Shown here: one piece after another, positions 1-7,901 of the stretch
How positions within the stretch are numbered: position 1 is the stretch's first letter
Layout: every line of letters begins with the position of its first letter
Source of the DNA: CAJJBL01 sp964519035
Lineage (GTDB): Bacteria; Pseudomonadota; Alphaproteobacteria; Puniceispirillales; Marisalimonadaceae
Assembly: GCA_964519035.1 (NCBI GenBank)
Contig: CAZFKZ010000031.1
Location: forward strand, 1 to 22,813
DNA length: 22,813 bases
Direction: 5' to 3'
The notes under the pieces: generated by a model
The model's database searches: none
What the model saw: the letters and a program-made list of their open reading frames with translations, nothing else
Told to the model about the DNA's origin: nothing
Program-made: the position numbers and the translations under genes

Positions 1-765
1 AACTCTAATGAGATAGCTATATTAGTCGCTTTTGCTTTTCTTATTGCAGGAATTGTAAAAGGGGTCATAGGTATAGGGCTTCCAACTACTGCAATAACGA
101 TTATGACTTTTTTTATCTCACCTTTGATGGCTTTAGGTCTAAATTTAATACCAATGACTGTCTCAAATATATGGCAGTTTAGTAAAGCAGATGATCCCAA
201 AAAGCTTGTGTATGATTATAAATATTTTGCACTTTTTTTAGTACTGTTTATCCTGACTACCGCATTTTATGCTAAGGATTTTGGAGATAATATTGTCAGG
301 CTAATCTTTGCTTTTGCAGTCTTTATGTTCGTTGGTATAAATTTTCTTGGCTTTACTTTTAAGATGCAACCTCAGCATGATAGGTTCTGGCAAAGTGGAC
401 TTGGGGCTATAGGTGGTTTAATTGGAGGAGTTGCTTCAATATGGGCAGTGCCAGTTACAATGTACTTATTGATGAAAAATGCCACTCCTAAACATTTTGT
501 TGATGTAAGTGGTTTTTTAATCATGACTGGTTGTGTACCAGTCTCTGTAGGTTATATAGCTACTGGAGTTTTTCAACCTGACATGTTTATATATGGAGCT
601 CTTGGTTCTGTTACCGCAGTAATTGGATTTCAATTTGGCGCTAAATTAAGAGATAAAATTAATCCTCAAACGTTTAAAAATTTACTTCTTATTTTCTTCA
701 GTTTAGCTGCTTTTAAAATGATTATTCAATCATTAATAGAGTTAGATATGTTTTCAAATATCTAA
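1..765 (+). CDS. TauE/SafE family membrane permease, 5' truncated by window edge
   Basis: The reading frame is open from base 1, so the true start lies outside the window. An in-frame ATG at 103 exists but would discard a family-typical segment. The residues encoded before it read like the first TauE/SafE helix, with the glycine-rich motif GIVKGVIGIGLP. Further hydrophobic segments follow through to the end, including a glycine-rich stretch encoded around 400-450 (GLGAIGGLIGGVASIW) that resembles the second family repeat. Members are inner-membrane proteins proposed to move sulfite, sulfoacetate or other small organic anions; the substrate here is unknown. It converges on the hydratase-like gene, with 29 bp between them. 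The family call is strong and the substrate is open. Confidence 0.82.
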   Translation, partial: NSNEIAILVAFAFLIAGIVKGVIGIGLPTTAITIMTFFISPLMALGLNLIPMTVSNIWQFSKADDPKKLVYDYKYFALFLVLFILTTAFYAKDFGDNIVRLIFAFAVFMFVGINFLGFTFKMQPQHDRFWQSGLGAIGGLIGGVASIWAVPVTMYLLMKNATPKHFVDVSGFLIMTGCVPVSVGYIATGVFQPDMFIYGALGSVTAVIGFQFGAKLRDKINPQTFKNLLLIFFSLAAFKMIIQSLIELDMFSNI

Positions 766-772
766 AAAAATT

Positions 773-804
773 AATTATATTTTTTAAATTTTTTTTATAT
801 AATT
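773..804. terminator. Weak AT-only hairpin between convergent genes
   Basis: AATTATAT (773-780) and ATATAATT (797-804) are perfect inverted repeats around a T-rich loop, placed between the ends of two convergent genes. The stem has no G or C, so it would be weak, and such repeats arise easily in AT-rich DNA. It is offered as a possible bidirectional terminator only. Confidence 0.25.
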
Positions 805-1568
805 CTTATTTCAACTTGAGATAAATCACCAACATTATAGACTATATGATCACCAATTATAGGTGCCCGAGTTTTAATTACACTTCCAGTTATTATAACA
901 CTATTATTAGGAATAACTCTACCTTGTGAAATTAACAAATTTGCAACCCAAGAAAGAGATTCTAATGGATTTGCATCATTTATTAATGCGTCTTGAGGCG
1001 TTTCATTATTCCAATAGAGTTTAGACTTAAGTGTTTCAAGATTTAGATTTTCCCAATTAGGAAGTTCTTCACCAAGAACAATCCCAGAGCACCATGCGTT
1101 ATCTGTTATCATCGTTAGTGCATCTATATTAGAATAATCGGCACCTCTATCAATTATTAATTCAAAAGCTGGAGAGAGACATTTTATATATTTTCTTATA
1201 TTATTGGAATCAAGTAATCCCATTTCAGAATTTAATTCATGTGACAATGTAACAGCAATTTCAAACTCCAACCCTAAACCATGAAATTTATTTAACTGGA
1301 AAGTAGAAGGGCTAGATTTTATTTCATTATTAAAAATCCCACCTGCAATAGGATGATCTATTCCACATAAGTCTTGCTGAATTTTTGACGCTAAAGCAAT
1401 CTTAAAACCTCCTAACTCACCTCTGCCAGATTTTTTTTGAAAAAGTATTTGTGCTTTGTAAGCTTCATCAATATTTGAAGGTTTTAGAGTTTCTGGTAAA
1501 TTTTTGAAGACTTCATTATTTTGATGTTGGTTTAACATATGTTCCACAATTTCATCTATTTTACTCAT
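795..1568 (-). CDS. 2-keto-4-pentenoate hydratase-like protein (FAH superfamily, MhpD type)
   Basis: A 257-residue protein of the length usual for 2-keto-4-pentenoate hydratase/2-oxohepta-3-ene-1,7-dioate hydratase enzymes. Visible family features are GGFKIALAS (about residues 53-61), the acidic metal-binding motif LEFEIA with E101 and E103, a central PAFELI...TDNAWCSGIVLG block, and the C-terminal VIITGSVIKTRAPIIGD core. Known relatives hydrate or decarboxylate 2-oxo acids using Mg or Mn in meta-cleavage and related pathways; the substrate here is not evident. The ATG is supported by a near-perfect Shine-Dalgarno, AAGGAGGT (complement of 1575-1582), 6 nt upstream. It stands alone on the minus strand, divergent from the flavin monooxygenase gene, so the two may share a control region (1569-1661). 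Confidence 0.8.
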   Translation of the reverse strand: MSKIDEIVEHMLNQHQNNEVFKNLPETLKPSNIDEAYKAQILFQKKSGRGELGGFKIALASKIQQDLCGIDHPIAGGIFNNEIKSSPSTFQLNKFHGLGLEFEIAVTLSHELNSEMGLLDSNNIRKYIKCLSPAFELIIDRGADYSNIDALTMITDNAWCSGIVLGEELPNWENLNLETLKSKLYWNNETPQDALINDANPLESLSWVANLLISQGRVIPNNSVIITGSVIKTRAPIIGDHIVYNVGDLSQVEIRII

Positions 1569-1650
1569 CGTTTAACCTCCTTGTAATTAATAAAATATAT
1601 TAGCAAATTTTTTCTATTATTAAATAGTCTTGTTTGATAATATTAATTCA

Positions 1651-1655
1651 GAGGA
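1651..1655 (+). promoter_or_regulatory. Shine-Dalgarno that sets the TTG start of the monooxygenase
   Basis: GAGGA lies 6 nt before the TTG at 1662. The first internal Met is far into the flavin domain, so this site supports TTG as the real initiator. Confidence 0.6.
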
Positions 1656-1661
1656 AATAGA

Positions 1662-3428
1662 TTGGATAATCAAATAAATAAAATAAGAATTGAAGTAGAA
1701 CAGTGGTTAACTGAATTCAATAACGCTATATCCCTTAACCTAAGTAAGAAAGATGCTTTTGATTCATTATCAAGTTTATTTATCAGCGATAGTCATTGGA
1801 GAGATTTATTAAGCCTTACTTGGAAAATTCAGACATTTTCAGGAAAAGAAAATATTATTGAAAATATATATAAATGTATTTTAGATGTGAAAGCTAAAAA
1901 GTTTTCTATTGATTCAACTAGAACACAACCCCGAGAAGTCATAAGAGCAGATAAAACAGCTATTGAAGTTATTCTTAGTTTTGAAACTATTCATGGTAAT
2001 TGTGAGGGTATTGTAAGGCTTATTAAAGAAGATAAGTTACCACAAAAACTGAAAGCTTGGAATTTTTTAACAGCTCTTAATGAACTTCATGTTAAAGATA
2101 ATAAAAATTCAAACTTATATGTAAAAGATCTCAAAGGTCCAAATTGGCAAGATTTAAGAAATGAAGATACATCATATAAAACTAGAGACCCTGAAGTAAT
2201 TGTTGTTGGTTGTGGGCAGGCTGGTTTATCAATTGCTGCTAGGTTGAGACAACAGAATATAGATACATTAGTGGTAGATAAGCATGAAAGAATTGGAGAT
2301 AATTGGCGTAAAAGATATCATTCTCTTAAATTACATAATCAAGTACATGTAAATCACTTACCATATATGCCTTTCCCTTCTACATGGCCAACATATTTAC
2401 CCAAAGATAAATTAGCTGGTTGGTTTGAATATTATGCTGAAAGTATGGAGTTAAACGTTTGGACTAATACTACATTTTTAGATGCTAATTATTGTAATAA
2501 GGAAGAAAAATGGGACGCAAGACTAAAGTTATCTGATGGCAGTATTAGGATAATGAATCCTAAACATATAATAATGGCTATTGGAGTTAGTTCAGTTCCT
2601 AATAGAGTTGAAATACCAGGTATTGAAAACTTTAAACGTAAAGTAATTCATTCTGTAGATTATAAAAATGGAATAAAATATAATGGAAAAAATGTCATAG
2701 TTTTGGGAACGGGAACAAGTGCTCACGATGTTGCACAAGATTTGTGTGTTCATGGTGCAAATGTTACCATTGTTCAACGTTCTCCATCTATGGTTGTTAA
2801 TGTCGAACCAAGCGCTCAATTACCTTATTTACTTTATAGCGAAGGCCCTAATACCGAAGACTGTGATTTAATTACAATAACTAGTCCTTTAGCAGTTATG
2901 AAAAAAACTCATCAAATACTTACCAAAAAAACTAGGGATATTGATAAAAAATTACTACATAACTTAGAAAAAGTTGGTTTTAAACTTGAGTATGGAGAAG
3001 ATGAAAGTGGCTGGCAATTCAAATACTTAACTAGAGGGGGTGGGTATTATTTTAACGTGGGTGCATCTGATTTAATAGCTGATAAAAAAATCAAGGTCAT
3101 CCAATATTCAGATATATCTGATTTTAATTCAATGGGGTTAAAATTACAAAATGGTGATGAAATCTTAGCAGATTTAATTGTTATGGCTACTGGATATAAA
3201 GGACAGGGTTATATGGTTGAAAAGCTTTTCGGTAAAGCTGTTAATGATAAGATTGGCCCAATATGGGGTTTTGATAAACAAACCCAAGAATTAAGAAATA
3301 TGTGGATGAAAACCAAGCAACCCGGATTGTGGTTTCATGCTGGAAGTTTAGCCCAATGTAGAATATTTTCTAAATTTTTAGCTCTTCAAATAAAGGCAGT
3401 TCAAAAAGGTCTTATCAGTCACAACTAA
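1662..3428 (+). CDS. Flavin-containing monooxygenase with N-terminal NTF2-like domain
   Basis: A 588-residue FAD/NAD(P)H oxidoreductase. The N-terminal part (about 1-150) contains SHWRDLLSLTWKIQTFSG, which resembles the NTF2/SnoaL-like domain found ahead of some FMO-like proteins. The FAD-binding Rossmann motif VVGCGQAGLS is near residues 181-190, the NADP motif VLGTGTSAHD near 347-356, and the late MATGY motif is present. IHSVDY, between the two nucleotide motifs, corresponds to part of the FMO/Baeyer-Villiger fingerprint. The start is TTG: there is no internal Met until the catalytic domain, and GAGGA (1651-1655) lies 6 nt upstream. It probably oxygenates a soft nucleophile (N or S) or a ketone; the substrate is unknown. 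The 3' end is 8 bp from the convergent dehydrogenase gene, with no terminator between them. Confidence 0.85.
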   Translation: MDNQINKIRIEVEQWLTEFNNAISLNLSKKDAFDSLSSLFISDSHWRDLLSLTWKIQTFSGKENIIENIYKCILDVKAKKFSIDSTRTQPREVIRADKTAIEVILSFETIHGNCEGIVRLIKEDKLPQKLKAWNFLTALNELHVKDNKNSNLYVKDLKGPNWQDLRNEDTSYKTRDPEVIVVGCGQAGLSIAARLRQQNIDTLVVDKHERIGDNWRKRYHSLKLHNQVHVNHLPYMPFPSTWPTYLPKDKLAGWFEYYAESMELNVWTNTTFLDANYCNKEEKWDARLKLSDGSIRIMNPKHIIMAIGVSSVPNRVEIPGIENFKRKVIHSVDYKNGIKYNGKNVIVLGTGTSAHDVAQDLCVHGANVTIVQRSPSMVVNVEPSAQLPYLLYSEGPNTEDCDLITITSPLAVMKKTHQILTKKTRDIDKKLLHNLEKVGFKLEYGEDESGWQFKYLTRGGGYYFNVGASDLIADKKIKVIQYSDISDFNSMGLKLQNGDEILADLIVMATGYKGQGYMVEKLFGKAVNDKIGPIWGFDKQTQELRNMWMKTKQPGLWFHAGSLAQCRIFSKFLALQIKAVQKGLISHN

Positions 3429-3436
3429 TAATTACG

Positions 3437-4324
3437 TTATGGTCTGATTTTTACTCCAGTGTTTTTTTCATATGTAAGAGCGACTTTACTCATGTCTGCA
3501 TTCTCTCCATATTCGTTTATTGTATCATTCAATAGTTTTTGAGATAAGTTTCCAAGTGGAACTTCTACTTCATTTAACTGGGCTATTTTAATGGCCACAC
3601 CTGCATCTTTCTTCATAAGACCAGTGCTGAATCCTTGAAACATTTTCCCAGAAAGTATGTTATCTGGTAGAGTGATTTCTGTTGCATAATTTCTTCCAGA
3701 ACTTTTTTGTATAATCTCCACTGCTTTTTGTGGATCAACACCATCTTTTACAAGCATTGAAATGACTTCATAAGTAGCCATTCTACAAATTAAGTTTAGT
3801 AAATTATTCCCAGCCTTAATTGAGTGTCCAGAACCAATTTCACCAGCATAAAATATATTTGAGCTAATATTGTCCATCATAGGCTTAATTGTTGTAAATT
3901 GGTTTTTTGTTCCACCAATCATTATTGCTATAGTACCTTTATTTGCTCCCTTTGGACCACCACTGACAGGTGCATCTATAAAATTAATATCTTTTTTAAT
4001 TAATAATTTTGCAATTTTTCTAGTTACCTCTGGTTCACCAGTAGTCATGTCAATTATGTATGAATTGTTTTTAGCAGAATGAACTATTCCATTTTCTCCA
4101 TTTATAACATCGTCAACAATTAAGCTATTGGGGAGGCATAGAAATATTCGAGATGTTTCAGATGCTACTGAAGATGGTGTTGAACATTCTACAGCTCCAT
4201 TAGAAACAAAATAATTTAAGTTATCCTTATTTAAATCATAAACATAAAGTTTATATTTTTTTATTAACCTTTCAGCTAATGGTCTTCCCATATTACCTAA
4301 ACCAATAAAACCAACTTTTTCCAT
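3437..4324 (-). CDS. Beta-hydroxyacid dehydrogenase (3-hydroxyisobutyrate / tartronate semialdehyde reductase family)
   Basis: A 295-residue NAD(P)-dependent dehydrogenase. It opens with the Rossmann motif GFIGLGNMG (residues 5-13). The substrate-binding signature DAPVSGGPKGA spans about 118-128, and the catalytic lysine is K170 in GSGHSIKAGNN, with N173 and N174 following. Relatives interconvert 3-hydroxyisobutyrate and methylmalonate semialdehyde, or glycerate and tartronate semialdehyde, or act on succinic semialdehyde; these cannot be separated by eye. It is the last gene of a minus-strand operon after the GST-like gene (37 nt gap), with AAAGGT as a modest ribosome binding site. A semialdehyde substrate would fit the beta-alanine-type transaminase nearby, whose product is malonate semialdehyde, but that link is inference. 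Confidence 0.85.
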   Translation of the reverse strand: MEKVGFIGLGNMGRPLAERLIKKYKLYVYDLNKDNLNYFVSNGAVECSTPSSVASETSRIFLCLPNSLIVDDVINGENGIVHSAKNNSYIIDMTTGEPEVTRKIAKLLIKKDINFIDAPVSGGPKGANKGTIAIMIGGTKNQFTTIKPMMDNISSNIFYAGEIGSGHSIKAGNNLLNLICRMATYEVISMLVKDGVDPQKAVEIIQKSSGRNYATEITLPDNILSGKMFQGFSTGLMKKDAGVAIKIAQLNEVEVPLGNLSQKLLNDTINEYGENADMSKVALTYEKNTGVKIRP

Positions 4325-4361
4325 ATCAATACCTTTTATAATTTATCTAATTTAATAATTT

Positions 4362-4979
4362 TTAAGAAAAAGTGCCTTCTATGTTTTTAATAAAACAATT
4401 CCTTGATTTAATACTTTTATACCAATTTTGGAAATGAGTTAGCTCTGGTCTCTCTATAGGTAAAGAGTTATATCTATATGAAGCAACGCCTAAAACAATG
4501 TCTGCCATACCAAATGTGTTCTTAATAAAGAAATCACGTCCTTCTAAAAAATCATTTAAAATTAAAAATTTATTATTTAGTAAATTAATATTTTTATTTA
4601 TTAAATCATGATTCCTGTCTTCTGGAGAAGTTCTAATTAGTCCCCAAAACACAGGTGTCATGTTGATTTGTAAATCTGTCGATTGAAATTCCATCCATTG
4701 ATCAGCAATAGCTATATCATCACTCTTCGTCATTTTATAAAAATCAGAATACTTTCGAAATAGGTGTCGTACAATACTATTAGATTGAGATATAATTACC
4801 CCGTTATCATTAATGGTGGGAACAATTAATTGCGGGTTAATTTGTTCATAATTTTTTACATTAACATGTCCAATTTTGCCATTTTCTTCATACCATTTAA
4901 ATTTAAGATTTAACTCGCATAAAGCCCACGAAACTTTTTGAACATTTATAGATGTTTTTCTTCCATATAATTCAATCAA
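4362..4979 (-). CDS. Glutathione S-transferase family protein
   Basis: A 205-residue two-domain GST-like protein. The N-terminal thioredoxin-like fold is visible: MIELYGRKTSINVQKV with a candidate catalytic Ser at residue 10, then the cis-proline motif VPTI after NPQL. The C-terminal half is helical and contains MADIVLGV, matching the conserved GST C-domain N-capping region. The usual E-S-N-A-I glutathione-binding motif reads Q-S-N-S-I, so the acidic residue contacting the gamma-glutamyl amine is replaced by Gln. The start is TTG: AAGGA (complement of 4987-4991) lies 7 nt upstream and overlaps the stop of the preceding NIPSNAP gene, implying coupled translation. The substrate is unknown. Confidence 0.8.
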   Translation of the reverse strand: MIELYGRKTSINVQKVSWALCELNLKFKWYEENGKIGHVNVKNYEQINPQLIVPTINDNGVIISQSNSIVRHLFRKYSDFYKMTKSDDIAIADQWMEFQSTDLQINMTPVFWGLIRTSPEDRNHDLINKNINLLNNKFLILNDFLEGRDFFIKNTFGMADIVLGVASYRYNSLPIERPELTHFQNWYKSIKSRNCFIKNIEGTFS

Positions 4980-4986
4980 TTGATTT

Positions 4987-4991
4987 TCCTT
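4987..4991 (-). promoter_or_regulatory. Shine-Dalgarno for the TTG-initiated GST-like gene
   Basis: AAGGA on the minus strand, 7 nt before the TTG whose first base is 4979. It overlaps the TAA of the NIPSNAP gene, suggesting translational coupling. Confidence 0.5.
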
Positions 4992-5368
4992 TATTTCATT
5001 ATGGATAATTGTGTTGATGTTAAATTATGAACAACAATGGAGTTTCTATCAATTAATTGTGCAACTCTTGGGCCTATTTCATTCATCCAATCTTTACTTT
5101 CATATACCGCTTTATATAACTTTTCTTTGTGGTCTTTATTTTCAAAACGCCTAATCCAAACGTATGTATTTCCTTTAGTTTCAGAATTCATAGTCCTTTC
5201 TCCATTTTGAACAGAAAATTCATCAGAGCTGTCCATTACAAAACTCCCATGTATAACCATACCTTTTTTTACTTGATAAGGAATTATTGTATCTTCCATA
5301 AATGTTAACCATTCTTCCATTTTTCCTGGTAAAACTTGATATATTCTTAGTTCAAAAAAAGCACTCAT
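4991..5368 (-). CDS. NIPSNAP family protein
   Basis: A 125-residue protein with the small ferredoxin-like alpha+beta barrel pattern of NIPSNAP. The N-terminus reads FFELRIYQVLPGKMEEWLTF, the middle strand carries YVWIRRFENKDHKEKLYKAVYESKDW, and the chain ends in IVVHNL. Bacterial NIPSNAP proteins are widespread and mostly of unknown biochemical role; they often sit in catabolic operons. It is the first gene of the NIPSNAP - GST-like - dehydrogenase operon, 11 nt before the GST-like start, with GGAG as ribosome binding site. Its upstream region (5369-5532) is shared with the divergent FAH-family gene. Confidence 0.8.
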   Translation of the reverse strand: MSAFFELRIYQVLPGKMEEWLTFMEDTIIPYQVKKGMVIHGSFVMDSSDEFSVQNGERTMNSETKGNTYVWIRRFENKDHKEKLYKAVYESKDWMNEIGPRVAQLIDRNSIVVHNLTSTQLSIMK

Positions 5369-5474
5369 AAAAAAACTCCATCTAACTTGTTAATCAAAAA
5401 CGTAAGATTATATTATATAATTAAATTTAATTGTACAAATTTTCATGCTTAAAAAATTCTTTTAAATTAAGATA

Positions 5475-5502
5475 TTGTGTCTAATTTCAAACTATATATT
5501 AT
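5475..5502 (+). promoter_or_regulatory. Possible sigma70-type promoter for the FAH-CoA-transferase run
   Basis: TTGTGT (5475-5480) and TATTAT (5497-5502) are separated by 16 nt in the 164-bp divergent intergenic region, 30 nt before the ATG at 5533. Matches of this quality are easy to find in AT-rich DNA, so the call is weak. Confidence 0.25.
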
Positions 5503-5532
5503 TTATTAAAGTAATTTCTTAAGGATAAAAAA

Positions 5533-6669
5533 ATGGATTATAATTCTGGATGTTTTGTTGGTCGTGTTTGGGACCAAAGTCAAAATGGTCCATGCTTAGT
5601 TTACCTAAGAGATGGAGACGTTTATGATATAACTTCGTCAACAATTCCAACAATGAGAGATCTCTTAGAACTTAATAATATAGATGAGTATCTAAAAGGG
5701 TTTGAAGGTAAAAGATTAATCTCAATTAATGATTTATTGTCGTTAAGTTTAAAAAAAGAAAACTCCCAATTCTCACTATTAGCCCCTTGTGATTTTCAAG
5801 CAATTAAAGCATGTGGTGTAACTTTTGCTAAATCAATGGTTGAACGTGTTATTGAAGAAAGATCAGCAGGAGACCCAAAACAAGCAGAAACATTAAGAAA
5901 CCAAATTGGTAAATTAATTGGTGATAATCTTAAAAATATAGTTCCTGGATCTGAAAATGCATTAGAAGTCAAGAAAACGCTTATAAAGGAAGGTCTTTGG
6001 TCTCAATACTTAGAAGTTGGAATAGGAAAAGATGCCGAGGTTTTCACTAAAGCTCAAACTTTATCATCAGTAGGTTTTGGTTCTGAAGTTGGCCTACATC
6101 CTATATCTAGTTGGAATAACCCCGAACCTGAAATAGTGTTGGCTATAAATAGTAAAGGAAAAATTAAAGGTGCTACGTTAGGTAATGATGTAAACCTTAG
6201 AGATGTCGAAGGTAGATCTGCACTTCTTTTAGGAAAAGCGAAAGATAATAATGCTTCCTGCTCAATTGGGCCATTTATTAGAATTTTTGACAAAAGCTAT
6301 ACTATTGATGAGATGAAATCAGCTGCTATTTCTCTTAAAGTTGAGGGTTTAGATGGATATGTTTTAAATGGCTCAAGTCTTATGTCTGAAATAAGTCGAG
6401 ATCCTGAAGATTTAGTAAACCAAACTTTTGGTGACCATCATCAATATCCAGATGGCTTCATGTTGTTTTTAGGGACTTTGTTTGCCCCAACTGAAGATAG
6501 AGATATATCTGGAGAAGGCTTTACACATAAAGTTGGAGACAAGGTTACAATATCAGAGCCATATTTAGGCGAGTTAATTAATTATGTAAATTTATCAACA
6601 AAATGTCCTAAATGGGAATTTGGCATATCTGCAATGTTTAAAAACTTAAGCAACAGAGGTCTGCTATAA
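5533..6669 (+). CDS. Fumarylacetoacetate hydrolase family protein
   Basis: A 378-residue FAH-superfamily enzyme. The catalytic core starts near residue 84 (LAPCDFQAIKACGVTFAKSM). The metal-binding acids are visible as NPEPEIVLA (E198, E200) and GNDVNLRD (D219 most likely the third ligand), followed by the SIGPFI loop near 244-249. It has an N-terminal domain and a long insertion (about 104-165) missing from short FAH proteins. It resembles the longer bacterial FAH-family group that includes sugar-acid dehydratases of the 2-keto-3-deoxy-acid type, rather than true fumarylacetoacetase. The exact reaction is not determinable here. AAGGA lies 7 nt before the ATG. The CoA-transferase gene follows after 20 nt, so the two are probably co-transcribed. 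Confidence 0.8.
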   Translation: MDYNSGCFVGRVWDQSQNGPCLVYLRDGDVYDITSSTIPTMRDLLELNNIDEYLKGFEGKRLISINDLLSLSLKKENSQFSLLAPCDFQAIKACGVTFAKSMVERVIEERSAGDPKQAETLRNQIGKLIGDNLKNIVPGSENALEVKKTLIKEGLWSQYLEVGIGKDAEVFTKAQTLSSVGFGSEVGLHPISSWNNPEPEIVLAINSKGKIKGATLGNDVNLRDVEGRSALLLGKAKDNNASCSIGPFIRIFDKSYTIDEMKSAAISLKVEGLDGYVLNGSSLMSEISRDPEDLVNQTFGDHHQYPDGFMLFLGTLFAPTEDRDISGEGFTHKVGDKVTISEPYLGELINYVNLSTKCPKWEFGISAMFKNLSNRGLL

Positions 6670-6689
6670 GCTGTTTTAGAAAGTAAATA

Positions 6690-7820
6690 ATGAAAGAGTT
6701 AATTAAAGGATCTTTGTCAGGCATTAAAGTACTTGATTTTTCAACTTTGTTACCTGGCCCTCTTGCCACTCTATTTTTGGCTGAAACAGGTGCTGAAGTT
6801 ATTAAAATAGAAAAGCCATTTTCTGGAGATGAGATGAGATCATCTGATCCAAAATGGGGTGATCAAAGTCTTTCATTTTCTTTGCTCAATAGAGGTAAAA
6901 AAAGCATAAGCATAGATCTGAAAGATGCCAAAGCTAAGGAAAATATTTGGCCTTTATTAAAAGAAGCCGATATAATTGTAGAGCAGTTTAGACCTGGTGT
7001 TATGAAAAGATTAGGTCTGGATTATGATTCAGTTTGTAGAGTTAACAAAAAAATAATCTACGTATCTATCACTGGATATGGACAAAATGGCCCTAAAAAC
7101 CAAGTCGCTGGTCATGATTTAAATTATATTAGTAATACAGGTTTATTAAGCTTAAGTATGGGACAAGGTAACGATACAGTTGTACCTCCCGCACTTATTG
7201 CTGATATCGCTGGTGGTTCTTATCCTGCAGTTATTAATATTTTGTTAGCACTTAGAAATAGAGATAAAAATAATTTAGGTTCTTTTATTGATATATCTAT
7301 GTCAGATAATCTTTTTCCATTTATGTTTTGGGGTTTAGGATCTGGTTTCTATAAGAGTAATTGGCCTGGAAATTCAGACTCTATTTTATCAGGTGGTTCT
7401 CCAAGATATAATATATACAAAACTAGTGATAATGGTTATTTGGCTGCAGCACCACTTGAGGATCGTTTTTGGAGTAAATTTTGTGAAGCCATAAATTTAT
7501 CAGAAAAATATATTTCTAAAAACTCTAATCCCATAGAAGTTATTCAAGAAGTTAGAAAATTAATTTATTTAAAAACAAAGAGTGAATGGAAAATAATTTT
7601 TTCTAATTATGACTGTTGTTGTTCAATCGTCCAATCTATGGAAGAAGCAATAAATGACAATCATTTTAAAGTAAGAGAAGTTTTTTCGAGGAGTTTAGTT
7701 AGTAATAATGGACAGAAAATTCCTGCGTTACCAATTCCAATTAATAATCAGTTTAGAAATGATGAAATAATTGATAAAGCTCCTGATTTAGGATTTAATA
7801 ATAAAGATTTTTTTAATTAA
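6690..7820 (+). CDS. CaiB/BaiF family (class III) CoA-transferase or acyl-CoA racemase
   Basis: A 376-residue protein with the class III CoA-transferase N-terminus (GIKVLDFSTLLPGPLATLFLAETGAEVIKIEKP) and the RGKKSISIDLK segment. Two motifs resemble the alpha-methylacyl-CoA racemase branch: GHDLNYIS with H142 and LIADIAGG with D172, corresponding to the His/Asp catalytic pair of bacterial racemase. Racemase activity, or CoA transfer to a branched or hydroxylated acid, are both possible. The length is typical for the racemase-like group. It follows the FAH gene by 20 nt with a poor ribosome binding site, so it may depend on translation of the upstream gene. The transaminase follows after about 80 nt. 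Confidence 0.83.
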   Translation: MKELIKGSLSGIKVLDFSTLLPGPLATLFLAETGAEVIKIEKPFSGDEMRSSDPKWGDQSLSFSLLNRGKKSISIDLKDAKAKENIWPLLKEADIIVEQFRPGVMKRLGLDYDSVCRVNKKIIYVSITGYGQNGPKNQVAGHDLNYISNTGLLSLSMGQGNDTVVPPALIADIAGGSYPAVINILLALRNRDKNNLGSFIDISMSDNLFPFMFWGLGSGFYKSNWPGNSDSILSGGSPRYNIYKTSDNGYLAAAPLEDRFWSKFCEAINLSEKYISKNSNPIEVIQEVRKLIYLKTKSEWKIIFSNYDCCCSIVQSMEEAINDNHFKVREVFSRSLVSNNGQKIPALPIPINNQFRNDEIIDKAPDLGFNNKDFFN

Positions 7821-7890
7821 TTTGACCTTATTTTAACATCTTGTCAGAATAATTAATAAATTAATATATATGACATAGTTTTTATAGAAC

Positions 7891-7895
7891 GGAGG
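7891..7895 (+). promoter_or_regulatory. Shine-Dalgarno deciding the ATG start of the transaminase
   Basis: GGAGG at 7891-7895 directly abuts a TTG (7896) but is 6 nt from the ATG at 7902. That spacing selects the ATG, so the protein starts MKRLND. Confidence 0.75.
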
Positions 7896-7901
7896 TTGAT
7901 T

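Noticed and set aside
103..105. ATG 103 as the true start of the TauE/SafE gene
   Set aside because: The frame is open to base 1 and the preceding residues carry a family-typical first-helix glycine motif, so the gene starts outside the window.
7896..7901. TTG start six bases upstream for the transaminase, giving an N-terminal MI extension
   Set aside because: The TTG directly abuts GGAGG, leaving no spacing for ribosome binding; the ATG at 7902 has normal 6-nt spacing.
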